DNA of 64,000 nt from Polaribacter sp. HaHaR_3_91 (GTDB lineage Bacteria; Bacteroidota; Bacteroidia; Flavobacteriales; Flavobacteriaceae): NCBI RefSeq assembly GCF_019278525.1, contig NZ_CP058986.1:2080001-2144000 (forward strand), written 5' to 3'. How positions within the stretch are numbered: position 1 is the first letter of the stretch; each line of letters begins with the position of its first letter. Positions 46,394 through 56,959 of this stretch are shown here, one piece after another. The notes below the pieces were generated by a model that made no database searches, was not told the origin of the DNA, and saw only the letters and a list, made by a program, of their open reading frames with translations. The position numbers and the translations under genes are program-made.

Positions 46394-46798
46394 ATGAATA
46401 TTTCACATATAGAGCATTTAGGTATTGCCGTTGAAAATTTAGAAGTTTCAATAAAATATTACGAAGAAGTTTTAGGTTTAAAATGTTATTCTATAGAAGA
46501 GGTTGTCGATCAGAAAGTGAAGACAGCCTTTTTTTTGGTGGGTAACACAAAAATAGAATTATTAGAGAGTACTTCTCCGGATGGTCCAATAGGTAAATTT
46601 ATAGAGAAAAAGGGACAAGGTATTCATCATATTGCCTTTGCTGTCCCCAATGCAACAGAAGCTTTAAAAACTGCTGAAGAACGAGGGGTTAGACTTGTAG
46701 ATAAGGTTTCTAGAAAAGGTGCTGAAGGGTTAAATATTGGCTTCTTACATCCAAAATCAACATTAGGAGTGCTTACAGAACTTTGTTCTAAAGAATAA
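46394..46798 (+). CDS. mce: Methylmalonyl-CoA epimerase
   Basis: The enzyme interconverts (R)- and (S)-methylmalonyl-CoA, linking the mutase to the decarboxylase. The 134-residue vicinal-oxygen-chelate protein has the metal ligands His in [13 protein letters not shown] near the start, His in [12 protein letters not shown] near residue 75 and Glu near the end in [19 protein letters not shown] is typical, as is the length. It is the first gene of the methylmalonyl-CoA operon and precedes the carboxyltransferase subunit by 26 bp. Confidence 0.95.
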   Translation: MNISHIEHLGIAVENLEVSIKYYEEVLGLKCYSIEEVVDQKVKTAFFLVGNTKIELLESTSPDGPIGKFIEKKGQGIHHIAFAVPNATEALKTAEERGVRLVDKVSRKGAEGLNIGFLHPKSTLGVLTELCSKE

Positions 46799-46824
46799 TT
46801 TTAAAAGAAAATACTTATATAAAA

Positions 46825-48384
46825 ATGGCAAATCAAGATAAAATTAACGAACTCATTGAAAAGAGAGCGGAAGCGAAAATGGGTGGTGGAGAAAAACGTA
46901 TCGATTCTCAGCATGCTAAAGGTAAATTAACTGCACGCGAGCGTATAGATATTCTTTTAGACGATGATAGTTTTGAAGAGTTTGATATGTTTGTAACACA
47001 CAGAACAAAATCTTTTGGATTGGATAAACAAATTTATCTTTCTGATGGTGTTGTTACAGGTCATGGTACTATAGACGGAAGAATTGTGTATGTGTTTGCA
47101 CAAGATTTTACCGTTTTCGGAGGTTCTTTATCTGAAACTTATGCATTAAAAATATGTAAAGTGATGGATATGGCAATGAAAATTGGAGTTCCCGTAATTG
47201 GATTAAATGATTCTGGTGGAGCACGTATTCAAGAAGGGGTAAGGTCTTTAGCTGGATATGCAGAAATTTTTCAAAGAAATATTATGGCTTCTGGTGTAAT
47301 TCCTCAAATTTCCTCAATTTTAGGTCCTTGTGCTGGTGGTGCTGTGTATTCTCCGGCATTAACAGATTTTACAATTATGACGGATCAAACAAGTTATATG
47401 TTTGTTACAGGTCCTAAAGTGGTAAAAACCGTAACAGGTGAAGTTGTAACTGCAGAAGAATTAGGTGGCGCTAAAATTCACTCTACTAGATCTGGCGTTT
47501 CTCATTTCTTAGCAGAAAATGATGAAGAAAACTTATTATTAGTTCGTAAATTATTAAGTTACTTGCCATCAAATAATTTAGAAGAAGCACCAATACTTCC
47601 TTGTAATGACCCAATTGACAGGTTAGAAGATGCTTTAAATGATATTATTCCAGAAAATCCAAATCAACCTTATGACATTGTAGATGTAATATCAATACTT
47701 GCAGATAATGGCGAGTTTACGGAAGTTCATAGAAATTATGCAAGAAATATTTGTGTTGGTTTTGCTAGATTTAATGGACGTCCAGTTGGTATTGTTGCCA
47801 ATCAACCAAAATATTATGCAGGTGTTTTAGATATTGATGCTTCTAGAAAAGCTGCTCGATTTGTTCGTTTTTGTGATGCTTTTAATATAGCTATTGTAAC
47901 CTTAGTTGATGTACCAGGTTTCTTGCCAGGAACAGGTCAAGAATATGGCGGAATTATTTTACATGGAGCAAAATTACTATTTGCCTATGGTGAAGCAACT
48001 GTGCCAAAAGTAACGATTACTTTACGTAAATCTTATGGAGGTGCACATGATGTTATGAGTTGTAAGCAACTACGTGGAGATGTAAATTATGCATGGCCAA
48101 CGGCAGAAATTGCAGTAATGGGAGCAAAAGGAGCTGTTGAAGTTTTAGAAGGATCTAATATTAGAAAAATAGAAGATGCAGATGAAAAGCAAGAGTACAT
48201 TCAGAAAAAAGAGGATGAGTACACTGCAAGGTTCGCAAATCCATACATGGCAGCAAAATACGGTTTTATAGACGATGTAATTGAGCCAAGAAATACTCGT
48301 TTTAGAATTATTAGAGCTTTAGAATTACTTCAGAATAAAAAAGATGTAAATCCCCCAAAGAAACACTCAAACATTCCATTATAA
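46825..48384 (+). CDS. mmdA: Methylmalonyl-CoA decarboxylase alpha subunit, carboxyltransferase
   Basis: The 519-residue protein is an acyl-CoA carboxyltransferase. It has [10 protein letters not shown], the acyl-CoA oxyanion segment [17 protein letters not shown] near residue 127, [14 protein letters not shown] near 172, and [25 protein letters not shown] near 366. Alone this could be propionyl-CoA carboxylase, but the next three genes encode the delta, biotin and beta subunits of a Na+-pumping decarboxylase and no biotin carboxylase is present. It would move CO2 from methylmalonyl-CoA to biotin. Its stop overlaps the next gene's ATG. Confidence 0.94.
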   Translation: MANQDKINELIEKRAEAKMGGGEKRIDSQHAKGKLTARERIDILLDDDSFEEFDMFVTHRTKSFGLDKQIYLSDGVVTGHGTIDGRIVYVFAQDFTVFGGSLSETYALKICKVMDMAMKIGVPVIGLNDSGGARIQEGVRSLAGYAEIFQRNIMASGVIPQISSILGPCAGGAVYSPALTDFTIMTDQTSYMFVTGPKVVKTVTGEVVTAEELGGAKIHSTRSGVSHFLAENDEENLLLVRKLLSYLPSNNLEEAPILPCNDPIDRLEDALNDIIPENPNQPYDIVDVISILADNGEFTEVHRNYARNICVGFARFNGRPVGIVANQPKYYAGVLDIDASRKAARFVRFCDAFNIAIVTLVDVPGFLPGTGQEYGGIILHGAKLLFAYGEATVPKVTITLRKSYGGAHDVMSCKQLRGDVNYAWPTAEIAVMGAKGAVEVLEGSNIRKIEDADEKQEYIQKKEDEYTARFANPYMAAKYGFIDDVIEPRNTRFRIIRALELLQNKKDVNPPKKHSNIPL

Positions 48385-48743
48385 TGACAAATATACTATT
48401 ATACACAGATCCAATAAGCGAAGGTTATGTTATTCTAATTACCGGGTTATTCATTGTTTTTAGCGCATTAGTTATACTCGCACTTTTCTTTAATTACGGA
48501 TTACCAGTATTGCTTTATACCTATAAAATAATTACAAAAGGGAAGGATAAGAAAATTAGTGAAATTAAAGTAAAAGGAGATAGCAATTTTACTGGTGAAA
48601 TTTCTGCGGTTATTGGAGCTGCCGTACACATGTACAAAAATGAACAACATGATCATGAAAGTGCAATTTTAACAATTAAACAAGTTAAAAAAACATATTC
48701 ACCTTGGAGTTCTAAAATTTACGGAATTCAAAATAGATTATAA
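48384..48743 (+). CDS. Decarboxylase delta/OadG-like membrane subunit
   Basis: The 119-residue protein has one membrane segment (about 13-38, VILITGLFIVFSALVILALFF) and a soluble tail, the plan of OadG and MmdD, which assemble and stabilise Na+-translocating decarboxylases. Beyond the topology, the tail is little conserved, so family assignment comes mostly from gene order: ATG overlaps the mmdA stop and the biotin protein begins 3 bp after it. Confidence 0.82.
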   Translation: MTNILLYTDPISEGYVILITGLFIVFSALVILALFFNYGLPVLLYTYKIITKGKDKKISEIKVKGDSNFTGEISAVIGAAVHMYKNEQHDHESAILTIKQVKKTYSPWSSKIYGIQNRL

Positions 48744-48746
48744 CAA

Positions 48747-49166
48747 ATGAAAAGCTATAAATTTAAAGTAAACGAAAACGGCTACACCGTTAATATAAAA
48801 TCTCATGAAGATAATATTATTCAATTAGAAGTTAATGGTACATCCTATGAGGTAAAAATGCAAGAGGAGGTTAAAAAAACAAAGACTCCTACATTAATTA
48901 GATCTGCGTCTAAACAACCAGCTGCACCTTTACAAGTAAATCCAAAATCTGCAAAAACAAGAATTGTTGCTCCTATTCCTGGAGTCGTTTTGTCTATTGA
49001 TGTAAAAGTTGGAGATACACTAAAGGTAGGGGATAGAATGCTTGTTTTAGAAGCAATGAAAATGGAAAATAGTATTGTCTGTGAAAAAGCAGGTGTTATT
49101 TCCGATATAAAAATAAGTGTAGGACAACAAGTTTTGCATGATGAATTAATGATAGAACTAGAATAA
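48747..49166 (+). CDS. Biotin carrier subunit of the decarboxylase
   Basis: The 139-residue protein ends in a biotinyl domain (about 72-139) with the biotin motif LEAMKMENS, in which Lys105 carries biotin. A Pro- and Ala-containing linker of about 40-70 residues separates it from an N-terminal strand region. It shuttles carboxyl groups from the alpha subunit to the membrane beta subunit. Spacing of 3 bp and 10 bp to its neighbours places it in the operon. Confidence 0.94.
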   Translation: MKSYKFKVNENGYTVNIKSHEDNIIQLEVNGTSYEVKMQEEVKKTKTPTLIRSASKQPAAPLQVNPKSAKTRIVAPIPGVVLSIDVKVGDTLKVGDRMLVLEAMKMENSIVCEKAGVISDIKISVGQQVLHDELMIELE

Positions 49167-49176
49167 AACACTAAAT

Positions 49177-50511
49177 ATGAAAAAAGTAATTTTAATATTC
49201 TGTGTTTTATCTTTATTGATCTTTATAAGACCAGTTTTAGGATTAAGCGCAGATGCTAGCCCAGATTCCATAACCGATACTACGGTTGTTACAACACAAG
49301 TAGATAAAGCTCCTCAAAAAGATGTGGGTGTTTTTGAAGGAGGTTTTGAAGGAATTAAAAAGTTTTACAGTTATACCGGTTTTGCAAATACAACTTCTGG
49401 AAACTTAATAATGATTATCATCGGAATTGGATTCATTTACCTAGGTATTAAGTTTGATTACGAACCCTTACTATTGATACCAATTGGTACCGGTGTTATA
49501 TTAGGAAATATACCTTTTGTAGCCGGAAATCAAACAGGTATTTATGAGACAGGATCTGTATTAAACTATCTCTATTTTGGAGTGGTAAAAGGTATTTATC
49601 CGCCGCTAATTTTTTTAGGAATTGGAGCAATGACAGATTTTTCATCTTTAATTGCAAATCCCAAATTAATGCTTTTAGGAGCAGCAGCTCAAATTGGTGT
49701 GTTTGCAACTTTTATGGGAGCGCTTTATCTAGGATTCAGCCTTCCAGAAGCAGGTGCAATCGGTATTATTGGTGGAGCCGATGGACCAACTGCAATTTTC
49801 TTATCATCAAAATTAGCAAACGGAGTTAATATTTTGGCAGATGGTACAACGGTTAAAAACTTAATTGGACCTATTGCTATTGCTGCTTATTCTTACATGG
49901 CATTGGTTCCTGTAATTCAGCCTCCATTAATGAGATTGTTAATCTCTAAAGAGGATAGAAAAATAAAAATGAAACCACCAAGAGCCGTTACTCAAAAGGA
50001 AAAAATGATTTTCCCTGTAGTTGCTTTATTATTAACTCTTTTTATCTCTCCTAGTGCATTACCATTATTAGGGATGTTATTCTTCGGAAATTTATTAAAA
50101 GAGTCAGGAAGAACAGAAAGATTAGCAGATACGGCAAGAACCAAATTAATTGATATTGTAACTATTTTATTAGGTGTTACAGTAGGAGCTTCTACGCAAG
50201 CAGATATTTTTATCACTAAAGATTCATTATTGATATTTGGTTTAGGAGCAATCTCATTTGTGATTGCAACTTGTGGAGGTTTATTATTCGCTAGATTTAT
50301 GAATAGATTCTTAAAAGGAGATAATAAAATTAATCCGCTTATTGGTGCTGCAGGAGTTTCTGCTGTTCCAGATAGTGCACGTGTTGTGCATCACGAAGGT
50401 TTAAAATCAGATCCAAGTAACTATTTATTAATGCATGCAATGGCGCCAAATGTTGCAGGTGTAATAGGTTCTGCAATTGCTGCAGGTATTATTTTAAGTT
50501 TCTTAGGATAA
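49177..50511 (+). CDS. Na+-translocating decarboxylase beta subunit, OadB/MmdB family
   Basis: The 444-residue integral membrane protein decarboxylates carboxybiotin and pumps Na+ out. The OadB-family signatures are IGIIGGADGPTAIFLSSKLA near residue 192, whose Asp is essential for Na+ transport, and LIGAAGVSAVPDSARVVHHEG near residue 388. An N-terminal extension of about 60 residues precedes the conserved part; its first 22 residues are hydrophobic and may form a signal peptide. About nine further membrane segments follow. It completes the four-subunit pump. Confidence 0.95.
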   Translation: MKKVILIFCVLSLLIFIRPVLGLSADASPDSITDTTVVTTQVDKAPQKDVGVFEGGFEGIKKFYSYTGFANTTSGNLIMIIIGIGFIYLGIKFDYEPLLLIPIGTGVILGNIPFVAGNQTGIYETGSVLNYLYFGVVKGIYPPLIFLGIGAMTDFSSLIANPKLMLLGAAAQIGVFATFMGALYLGFSLPEAGAIGIIGGADGPTAIFLSSKLANGVNILADGTTVKNLIGPIAIAAYSYMALVPVIQPPLMRLLISKEDRKIKMKPPRAVTQKEKMIFPVVALLLTLFISPSALPLLGMLFFGNLLKESGRTERLADTARTKLIDIVTILLGVTVGASTQADIFITKDSLLIFGLGAISFVIATCGGLLFARFMNRFLKGDNKINPLIGAAGVSAVPDSARVVHHEGLKSDPSNYLLMHAMAPNVAGVIGSAIAAGIILSFLG

Positions 50512-50577
50512 AGGATAATTATAAGTTCATTTTAGTGTGTGAATGAACAAAAACAACAATTTTTAAAATTTGATAAT

Positions 50578-51864
50578 ATGAAAATACCAAATAAAATGAC
50601 AGCCGATGAAGCTGTTAAATTAATCAAATCTAACGATAGAGTTTTAATCCAAGGAGGTTCTGCAACACCACAAGCTTTAATAAAAGCGATGGTTGCAAGA
50701 GCGTCAGAATTAAGAAATGTTGAACTTGTTCATTTACATACCGAGGGAGCTTGTGGATATACTGCACCAGAATTAAGAGAAAGTTTTCATACCAATGCTT
50801 TTTTTATTGGTGGAAACGTTCGTAAAATGGTAGGAAACACGGTAGATTATATTCCTGTTTTTTTAAGTGAAATACCAAGTTTATTTCGTGAAGGATATAT
50901 GAAGTTGGACGTGGTTCTGGTAAATGTATCGCCACCGGATAAACATGGTTTTTGTTCTTTAGGTGTTTCTGTTGATATTGTTATTTCTGGTATAGAACAA
51001 GGTAAAATAATTATTGCTCAAATTAACCCGCGCATGCCTCGTACATTTGGAGATGCTCAAATTCATTTAAAACATTTTGATGCCTGTGTTGAAGTAGAAG
51101 AAGAAATCTACGAAATGAATTTTGTAGAACCATCTGAAATAGAGAAATCTATAGGTAAAAATATTGCAGAAATTATTGATGATGGTGCAACGCTTCAAAT
51201 GGGGATTGGTGGTATTCCAAATGCCGTTTTAACATTTTTAAACAACCATAAAAATTTAGGGATACATACAGAGATGTTTTCTGAAGGTGTCATAGATTTA
51301 GTGAGAAACGGAGTTGTAAACGGTTCTAAAAAGAAAACAAACCCTTATAAAATTGTTTCTGGTTTTGCTATGGGAACAAGACGTTTATATGACTTTATAG
51401 ATGATAATCCAGAAATTGAAATGAATGACATTGCATACGTAAATGATACTTCTATCATTCGTAAAAACCCAAAAGTAACAGCAATAAATTCTGCTATTGA
51501 AGTAGATTTAACAGGTCAAATTTGTGCAGATTCTATTGGTCAGAGAATGTTTTCTGGAGTTGGTGGTCAAATGGACTTTATGCGTGGAGCTGCTTTATCA
51601 AAAGGTGGGAAACCAATATGTGCAATTACATCAACAACCTCTAAAGGTGTTTCTAAGATTACTCCAGCGTTAAAAGTAGGAGCAGGAGTTGTTACCACCC
51701 GTGCGCATGCTAGGTTTATAGCTACAGAATATGGGATAGCAGAACTATTTGGTAAAAATTTAAAACAACGAGCTCAAGCATTAAGAGATATTGCGCACCC
51801 AAATCATAGAGAGGAATTGGACAAAGCTATATTTGAAAGATTTGGAAGTAGTTTAATGATATAA
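50578..51864 (+). CDS. Acetyl-CoA hydrolase/transferase family CoA-transferase
   Basis: The protein transfers CoA between short acyl groups, for example propionyl-CoA plus succinate, but also possibly acetate or 4-hydroxybutyrate. It has IQGGSATPQALIKAMVARA near the start, FSLGVSVD-like SPPDKHGFCSLGVSVD, MGIGGIPNAVLTFL, LGIHTEMFSEGVIDL (Glu in the active-site region) and GVVTTRAHARFIATEYG. At about 428 residues it resembles 4-hydroxybutyrate/butyrate CoA-transferases in size more than the 500-residue ScpC. ATG 50578 is preferred to GTG 50539, which adds 13 poorly conserved residues. Context suggests the propionyl/succinyl exchange. Confidence 0.88.
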   Translation: MKIPNKMTADEAVKLIKSNDRVLIQGGSATPQALIKAMVARASELRNVELVHLHTEGACGYTAPELRESFHTNAFFIGGNVRKMVGNTVDYIPVFLSEIPSLFREGYMKLDVVLVNVSPPDKHGFCSLGVSVDIVISGIEQGKIIIAQINPRMPRTFGDAQIHLKHFDACVEVEEEIYEMNFVEPSEIEKSIGKNIAEIIDDGATLQMGIGGIPNAVLTFLNNHKNLGIHTEMFSEGVIDLVRNGVVNGSKKKTNPYKIVSGFAMGTRRLYDFIDDNPEIEMNDIAYVNDTSIIRKNPKVTAINSAIEVDLTGQICADSIGQRMFSGVGGQMDFMRGAALSKGGKPICAITSTTSKGVSKITPALKVGAGVVTTRAHARFIATEYGIAELFGKNLKQRAQALRDIAHPNHREELDKAIFERFGSSLMI

Positions 51865-51941
51865 TAAACTTACGGAAGGTAGGGTTTAAATTTTGTAACT
51901 TTAAGAACTGTAACCTTTTGTATTAAATAAATTCACATATA

Positions 51942-53741
51942 ATGAGCGATAAAAATAAAATACTTTTTTCAGATTTCTCTTCAGTTTCTACTGAACAGTG
52001 GATGGAAAGAGTGACCGCAGATTTAAAAGGTGCTGATTTTGATAGAAAACTAGTGTGGAAAAACCTAACTGGTATCAATTTTCAGCCTTGTTATAATATA
52101 GAAAATTCAATTACACAGCTAAAAAATAAAGGAGAAAACTCACAATCATTAGTAAACTATAGAAGTGTTGCTGCTTGTTGTGGTAAATCTGGAAATGATT
52201 TGGCCTTAAAAGCAATTGAAGAAGGAATAAATGGTATTATTTTTCAAATGATAACCAATGTATCTGTAGAAGAACTTTTAAATGGAATAGACTTAAATAC
52301 TATCTCGGTTTCGTTTAAATTATTTAATAATTCTATTCCTTTTACCAAAGATTTAGTTGCTTTTGCAAAAGGCAAAAATTTAAAGGGATATATTGATGCA
52401 AATTTAATTTCTGGCTATGTAACAACAGGTAGTTTTAATGAAAACCTTGTAGATGTAACAGCAGAACTGATAAAGTTAACAAAAGATTTTCCTAACTTTA
52501 AAGCAATCACTATTTCTGGAACGGAGTATTTAGATAATGGAGCAAACCAAGTGCAAGAAATAGCATATACTTTAAGTTCTCTCGTTTTTTTAACGGAAAA
52601 ATTGAAAGAAAAAGAGATTGCAGTGCAACAAATTTTCGACAACCTAAATTTTAATTTAGCAATTGGATTAGAGTATTTTGTTGAAATTGGAAAATTTAGA
52701 GCATTCAATAATTTATTAGCTGAGGTAGCTGCCAAATATCAACTTGCTGATTTCTCGAATACGATAACGGCTAAAACTTCTATTTGGAGTAAGTCAATTA
52801 CAGATGCAGAAACCAACTTATTACGTTGTACTACAGAAGCTATGGCTGCTATTTTAGGAAATGTAGACGGAGTTTTAATTGATCCTTATGACAAAGAATT
52901 TAAAAGTTCTTCTGATTTTTCAAGCAGAATAGCAGGTAATATTACCACTATTTTAAAAGAAGAATCTTATTTTGGTAAAGTATCAAACCCTGTTGATGGA
53001 TCTTATTATATTGAAGAGGTTAGTTCTAAAATAGCAGAAAAAGCATTAGAGTTGTTTAAAGCAATTGAAGCTGATGGTGGTTTTTATATCAATTTTGAAA
53101 AAGAAATAATTCAACAACAAATTGCTGAAATTCGTCTTCAAAAATTAAAATTAATTAGCCAACGTAGAACTCCAATGGTTGGAATTAACAAGTATCCTAA
53201 CTTAATGGAGAAAATATCTGCTAATCTACTTTCTAAAGGAATTAGTGAGAATCCGAAGGTATTAACTCCAAGAAGAGCTTCTTTAGAAATTGAGGCAATG
53301 CGTAGGGTTACAGAAGAATTAGTGGATGAAACAAATGTGCGCCCAATTGTACAATTAGCGAGTTATGGAAATTTAACAATGCGTAAAGCGAGAGCTGCTT
53401 TTGCTTATGATTTTATAGGTGTAAGTGGTTTTGATGTGCATCAAGAAGAAAGTTTTGCAAACGCTTTGGTTGCAGCTACTGAAAGTGCTAAATCAACTTC
53501 AAATGTAGTTGTTATTTGTAGTTCTGATGAAGATTATGATGAAACTGCTGTAGAATTTGTAAAAGCATTTAGAGCCATAGATACAGATAAAGTATTGTTA
53601 CTAGCAGGTGCACCAAAAAACATTGATGAATTAACGGCTGTTGGTTTAGATGGTGTTGTAAATATGAGAACTGATGTTCTTGTCTCACTTTCTAGTATTC
53701 AGAAAAAAGTTCAAAAAACCTTTAAATCTTTAGAAGTATGA
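51942..53741 (+). CDS. mutA: Methylmalonyl-CoA mutase small subunit
   Basis: The 599-residue protein is the smaller, non-catalytic subunit of the heterodimeric mutase. Relationship to the large subunit is clear ([32 protein letters not shown] and GVNKYPN), but the cobalamin-binding DxHxxG motif is missing in its C-terminal domain. The reading frame ends with 4 bp of overlap (ATGA) with mutB, giving translational coupling. It is the classic MutA/MutB arrangement. Confidence 0.93.
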   Translation: MSDKNKILFSDFSSVSTEQWMERVTADLKGADFDRKLVWKNLTGINFQPCYNIENSITQLKNKGENSQSLVNYRSVAACCGKSGNDLALKAIEEGINGIIFQMITNVSVEELLNGIDLNTISVSFKLFNNSIPFTKDLVAFAKGKNLKGYIDANLISGYVTTGSFNENLVDVTAELIKLTKDFPNFKAITISGTEYLDNGANQVQEIAYTLSSLVFLTEKLKEKEIAVQQIFDNLNFNLAIGLEYFVEIGKFRAFNNLLAEVAAKYQLADFSNTITAKTSIWSKSITDAETNLLRCTTEAMAAILGNVDGVLIDPYDKEFKSSSDFSSRIAGNITTILKEESYFGKVSNPVDGSYYIEEVSSKIAEKALELFKAIEADGGFYINFEKEIIQQQIAEIRLQKLKLISQRRTPMVGINKYPNLMEKISANLLSKGISENPKVLTPRRASLEIEAMRRVTEELVDETNVRPIVQLASYGNLTMRKARAAFAYDFIGVSGFDVHQEESFANALVAATESAKSTSNVVVICSSDEDYDETAVEFVKAFRAIDTDKVLLLAGAPKNIDELTAVGLDGVVNMRTDVLVSLSSIQKKVQKTFKSLEV

Positions 53742-55870
53742 AACCAGATTTTTCAGATATAAAAATAAACTCAGCAGTCAAACAAACTGTTGCAACTTCA
53801 GAGAATCAAGATGTTTGGAATACTCCTGAAGGAATCCCTGTAAAAAAACAATTTACAAAAGAAGATATTGCAGAAGCAGAACATTTAGGTTTTGCAGCTG
53901 GTGTACCACCTTTTTTAAGAGGTCCTTATAGTGCCATGTATGCCATGCGTCCTTGGACGATTCGTCAATACGCAGGTTTTTCTACCGCAGAAGAATCAAA
54001 TGCTTTTTACAGAAGAAATTTAGCGGCAGGTCAAAAAGGACTTTCAGTTGCTTTTGATTTAGCTACGCACCGTGGTTACGATTCAGATCATCCACGTGTA
54101 ACGGGTGATGTTGGTAAAGCAGGTGTTGCCATAGATTCAATTTTAGATATGGAAATTTTGTTTGATCAAATTCCGTTAGATAAAATGTCAGTTTCTATGA
54201 CAATGAATGGTGCTGTGTTACCTATTATGGCTTTTTATATAGCTGCTGCAAAAAAACAAGGCGTTGCTTTAGATAAACTTTCGGGAACGATTCAGAATGA
54301 TATTTTAAAGGAGTTTATGGTGCGTAATACATACATTTATCCACCATTACCTTCCATGAAAATTATTGGTGATATTTTTGATTACACCACTAAAAATATG
54401 CCTAAGTTTAACTCAATTTCAATTTCTGGTTATCACATGCAAGAAGCGGGTGCAACCGCCGATATTGAATTAGCGTATACTTTAGCAGATGGAATGGAAT
54501 ACATTAGAACTGGATTAAAATCTGGTTTAAAAATTGATGAATTCGCGCCTCGTTTATCTTTCTTCTGGGCAGTAGGAATGAATCATTTTATGGAAATTGC
54601 AAAAATGCGTGCTGCACGTATGCTTTGGGCAAAAATTATAAAATCATTCAATCCAACAAACCCAAAATCGATGGCATTGCGTACGCATAGTCAAACTTCT
54701 GGTTGGAGTTTAAGTGAGCAAGATCCTTTTAATAATGTAGCTCGTACTTGTGTAGAAGCAATGGCAGCTACTTTGGGAGGAACGCAATCTTTACACACCA
54801 ATGCATTGGATGAAGCAATTGCTTTACCAACAGATTTTTCTGCAAGAATAGCACGTAATACTCAGATTTTTATTCAAGATGAAACTCAAATGACAAAATC
54901 TGTAGATCCTTGGGCAGGTTCATATTATGTAGAATATTTAACGCAAGAAATTGCGAAGAAAGCGTGGAAATTAATTGAAGAAGTTGAAGAATTAGGAGGA
55001 ATGGCAAAAGCTATTGAAACTGGAGTTCCTAAATTACGTATAGAAGAAGCTTCTGCTCGTAAGCAAGCACGTTTAGATTCTGGTCAAGATATTTTAGTAG
55101 GAGTAAATAAATTTAAAACGACAGAAAAATCAAATATTGAAATTTTAGAAGTTGATAATACGGTTGTAAGAGATTCTCAAATTGCTCGTTTAAATAAAAT
55201 GAAAACTGAACGTAATTCTGAAGTGGTTGCAGTCAATTTAAAAGCATTAGAGGATTGTGCAGGAACAGGAAAAGGTAATTTATTAGCCTTGGCTGTAGAA
55301 GCTGCAGAAAATTTTGCTACATTAGGTGAAATATCCGATGCTTTAGAGGTTCATTTTGGAAGACATAAAGCGGATACTAAATTGATAAGTGGTGTGTACG
55401 GAAAAGAAGTAAAAAGTGATGATACATTTGCAAGAGCGCAAAAGTTAACGGATAAGTTTGCAGAAATAGAAGGTCGTAGACCAAGGGTTATGATTGCTAA
55501 AATGGGGCAAGACGGACACGATAGAGGAGCAAAAGTAGTTGCTTCTAGTTTTGCCGATTTAGGTTTTGACGTAGATATGGGGTCTTTATTTCAAACTCCA
55601 GAAGAAGTAGCAAAACAAGCTATTGAAAACGATGTGCATTTTGTAGGTGCATCTAGTTTGGCGGCTGGACATAAAACGTTAATTCCTCAATTAATAGAAG
55701 AATTAGAAAAATTAGGTAGACCAGATATTATGGTTTTTGCAGGTGGGGTAATACCTGCACAAGACTATGATTATTTATTGGAAAGAAAAGTGGTTGCTAT
55801 TTTTGGTCCTGGAACTGTAATTTCTGAATCTGCAATTACGATAATGGAAAAATACTTAGAGCAAGAATAA
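53738..55870 (+). CDS. mutB: Methylmalonyl-CoA mutase large subunit
   Basis: The 710-residue adenosylcobalamin enzyme interconverts (R)-methylmalonyl-CoA and succinyl-CoA. The TIM-barrel part includes [18 protein letters not shown] near residue 71, [19 protein letters not shown] near 102 and [16 protein letters not shown] near 319. The C-terminal B12 domain has [12 protein letters not shown] near residue 590 with the cobalt-binding His in DxHxxG. Full length. It ends the operon before a strong hairpin; MeaB, its GTPase chaperone, is encoded 1 kb further on the other strand. Confidence 0.97.
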   Translation: MKPDFSDIKINSAVKQTVATSENQDVWNTPEGIPVKKQFTKEDIAEAEHLGFAAGVPPFLRGPYSAMYAMRPWTIRQYAGFSTAEESNAFYRRNLAAGQKGLSVAFDLATHRGYDSDHPRVTGDVGKAGVAIDSILDMEILFDQIPLDKMSVSMTMNGAVLPIMAFYIAAAKKQGVALDKLSGTIQNDILKEFMVRNTYIYPPLPSMKIIGDIFDYTTKNMPKFNSISISGYHMQEAGATADIELAYTLADGMEYIRTGLKSGLKIDEFAPRLSFFWAVGMNHFMEIAKMRAARMLWAKIIKSFNPTNPKSMALRTHSQTSGWSLSEQDPFNNVARTCVEAMAATLGGTQSLHTNALDEAIALPTDFSARIARNTQIFIQDETQMTKSVDPWAGSYYVEYLTQEIAKKAWKLIEEVEELGGMAKAIETGVPKLRIEEASARKQARLDSGQDILVGVNKFKTTEKSNIEILEVDNTVVRDSQIARLNKMKTERNSEVVAVNLKALEDCAGTGKGNLLALAVEAAENFATLGEISDALEVHFGRHKADTKLISGVYGKEVKSDDTFARAQKLTDKFAEIEGRRPRVMIAKMGQDGHDRGAKVVASSFADLGFDVDMGSLFQTPEEVAKQAIENDVHFVGASSLAAGHKTLIPQLIEELEKLGRPDIMVFAGGVIPAQDYDYLLERKVVAIFGPGTVISESAITIMEKYLEQE

Positions 55871-55889
55871 ACTCTATATTAATTTATTT

Positions 55890-55926
55890 AAAAAAGCCCG
55901 AATATATACTTGTTTGGGCTTTTTTT
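55890..55926 (+). terminator. Terminator of the methylmalonyl-CoA operon
   Basis: Arms AAAAAAGCCC (55890-55899) and GGGCTTTTTT (55916-55925) are perfect 10-bp complements with a 16-nt loop and a T-run, 20 bp past the mutB stop. Confidence 0.9.
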
Positions 55927-56014
55927 GTTGTTATCATCCACATAAATACGATTTTAGATTGTTATGTGTTTGCAATTATCAGTATTATAAGGGTAAAAAA
56001 AAACATAAGAACTT

Positions 56015-56101
56015 GTCACTTCGACTTGAAGAGAAGTCTCATAATACTGATAACACAAAAATGAGCACCTTTATGTGATTTCTCCCTTTGGTCGAAAAGA
56101 C
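56015..56101. repeat. Palindromic intergenic repeat GTCAYTTCGAC family
   Basis: The element opens GTCACTTCGACTTGAAGAGA and closes with TTTCTCCCTTTGGTCGAAAAGAC. The two ends are imperfect inverted repeats with central ATAA/TTATG-type pairing. The same kind of module recurs between flavobacterial genes, and partial relatives lie at 4637 and 10309. The 307-bp gap 55871-56177 otherwise holds only the mutB terminator. Confidence 0.6.
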
Positions 56102-56177
56102 AAAACTGTATGGAAAGTTGAATGTTAGATAAAATATTTACATAAAAAACAATAAAACAAACAGTGTGCGGTAAATG

Positions 56178-56939
56178 TCAATAAGCTTTCCAAATAGTTT
56201 TAGCTGTGGCGCAAACTTTATTATTTCCTTTAATTTTGATAGTATGCGCAAAAGTATTTTTTATTTTAAGTTCTTTGGTTAAAGATAAGACGGTATCTCC
56301 ATATTGAGCTTCCGCTATAAAATGACCTTCAATTTCATGCAAAAAATAATTATCAACAATATCTTCTGGAATCGATTCAATTAACCATTGTAAGTATCTA
56401 ATATTATTCACGTGTTTATTAGAATCAATATCGTATCGGTTTACTCTAAATTGTTTTGTATGTTGAGGTGAGTCTATAGCAATTATTTTTTTCTTGATAT
56501 TTCTATTGATAGAGTGTTCGTTAAAGTACGACCATTTTTCTTTAATTTCATTAAAAATAGGAATCGGCTTTCTTTTATTTATGTCAAAGAAAACCCATAA
56601 ACCTTTTGCACTACCTATAATGTTATTCTTTTCATCGTAAATAATATTTTCTCTATATCCTTTGATAAAAGAGTAGTGGGATAGCCAAGTTCTAATGGTT
56701 ATTTTTTCTTTATAATTGGGATAACGATTCATTTGTAAAACACCAGAAACTAATACCCAACCTACATTTTTTTGTAATAGATCAAATATACTGTGTCCTA
56801 TAGAGTGAGCATGATCTGCAGCTGTTTCTTCTAACAAAGCCAATATTATTGTAGGTGTTGCAAGTCCAAACTTATTCATTTCAAAATACCTTAATTCAAA
56901 TAGTTTATCAAAATAATTATTAAATATCATTTCATACAA
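56178..56939 (-). CDS. Acyl-ACP thioesterase
   Basis: The 253-residue protein is a tandem hotdog-fold enzyme that releases fatty acids from ACP. The first domain carries ALLEETAADHAHSIG and the second the conserved RVNRYDIDSNKHVNNIRYLQW (about 152-172), in which Asp, Asn and His occupy the plant FatA/FatB active-site positions. Length fits the bacterial branch. It ends 20 bp from meaB in the same direction and may share its transcript. Confidence 0.9.
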   Translation of the reverse strand: MYEMIFNNYFDKLFELRYFEMNKFGLATPTIILALLEETAADHAHSIGHSIFDLLQKNVGWVLVSGVLQMNRYPNYKEKITIRTWLSHYSFIKGYRENIIYDEKNNIIGSAKGLWVFFDINKRKPIPIFNEIKEKWSYFNEHSINRNIKKKIIAIDSPQHTKQFRVNRYDIDSNKHVNNIRYLQWLIESIPEDIVDNYFLHEIEGHFIAEAQYGDTVLSLTKELKIKNTFAHTIKIKGNNKVCATAKTIWKAY

Positions 56940-56959
56940 TTTTTAAGGTTCATGAATTA

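Noticed and set aside
49177..50511. Oxaloacetate decarboxylase instead of methylmalonyl-CoA decarboxylase
   Set aside because: The alpha subunit is an acyl-CoA carboxyltransferase, not an oxaloacetate-type barrel, and mutase and epimerase genes surround it.
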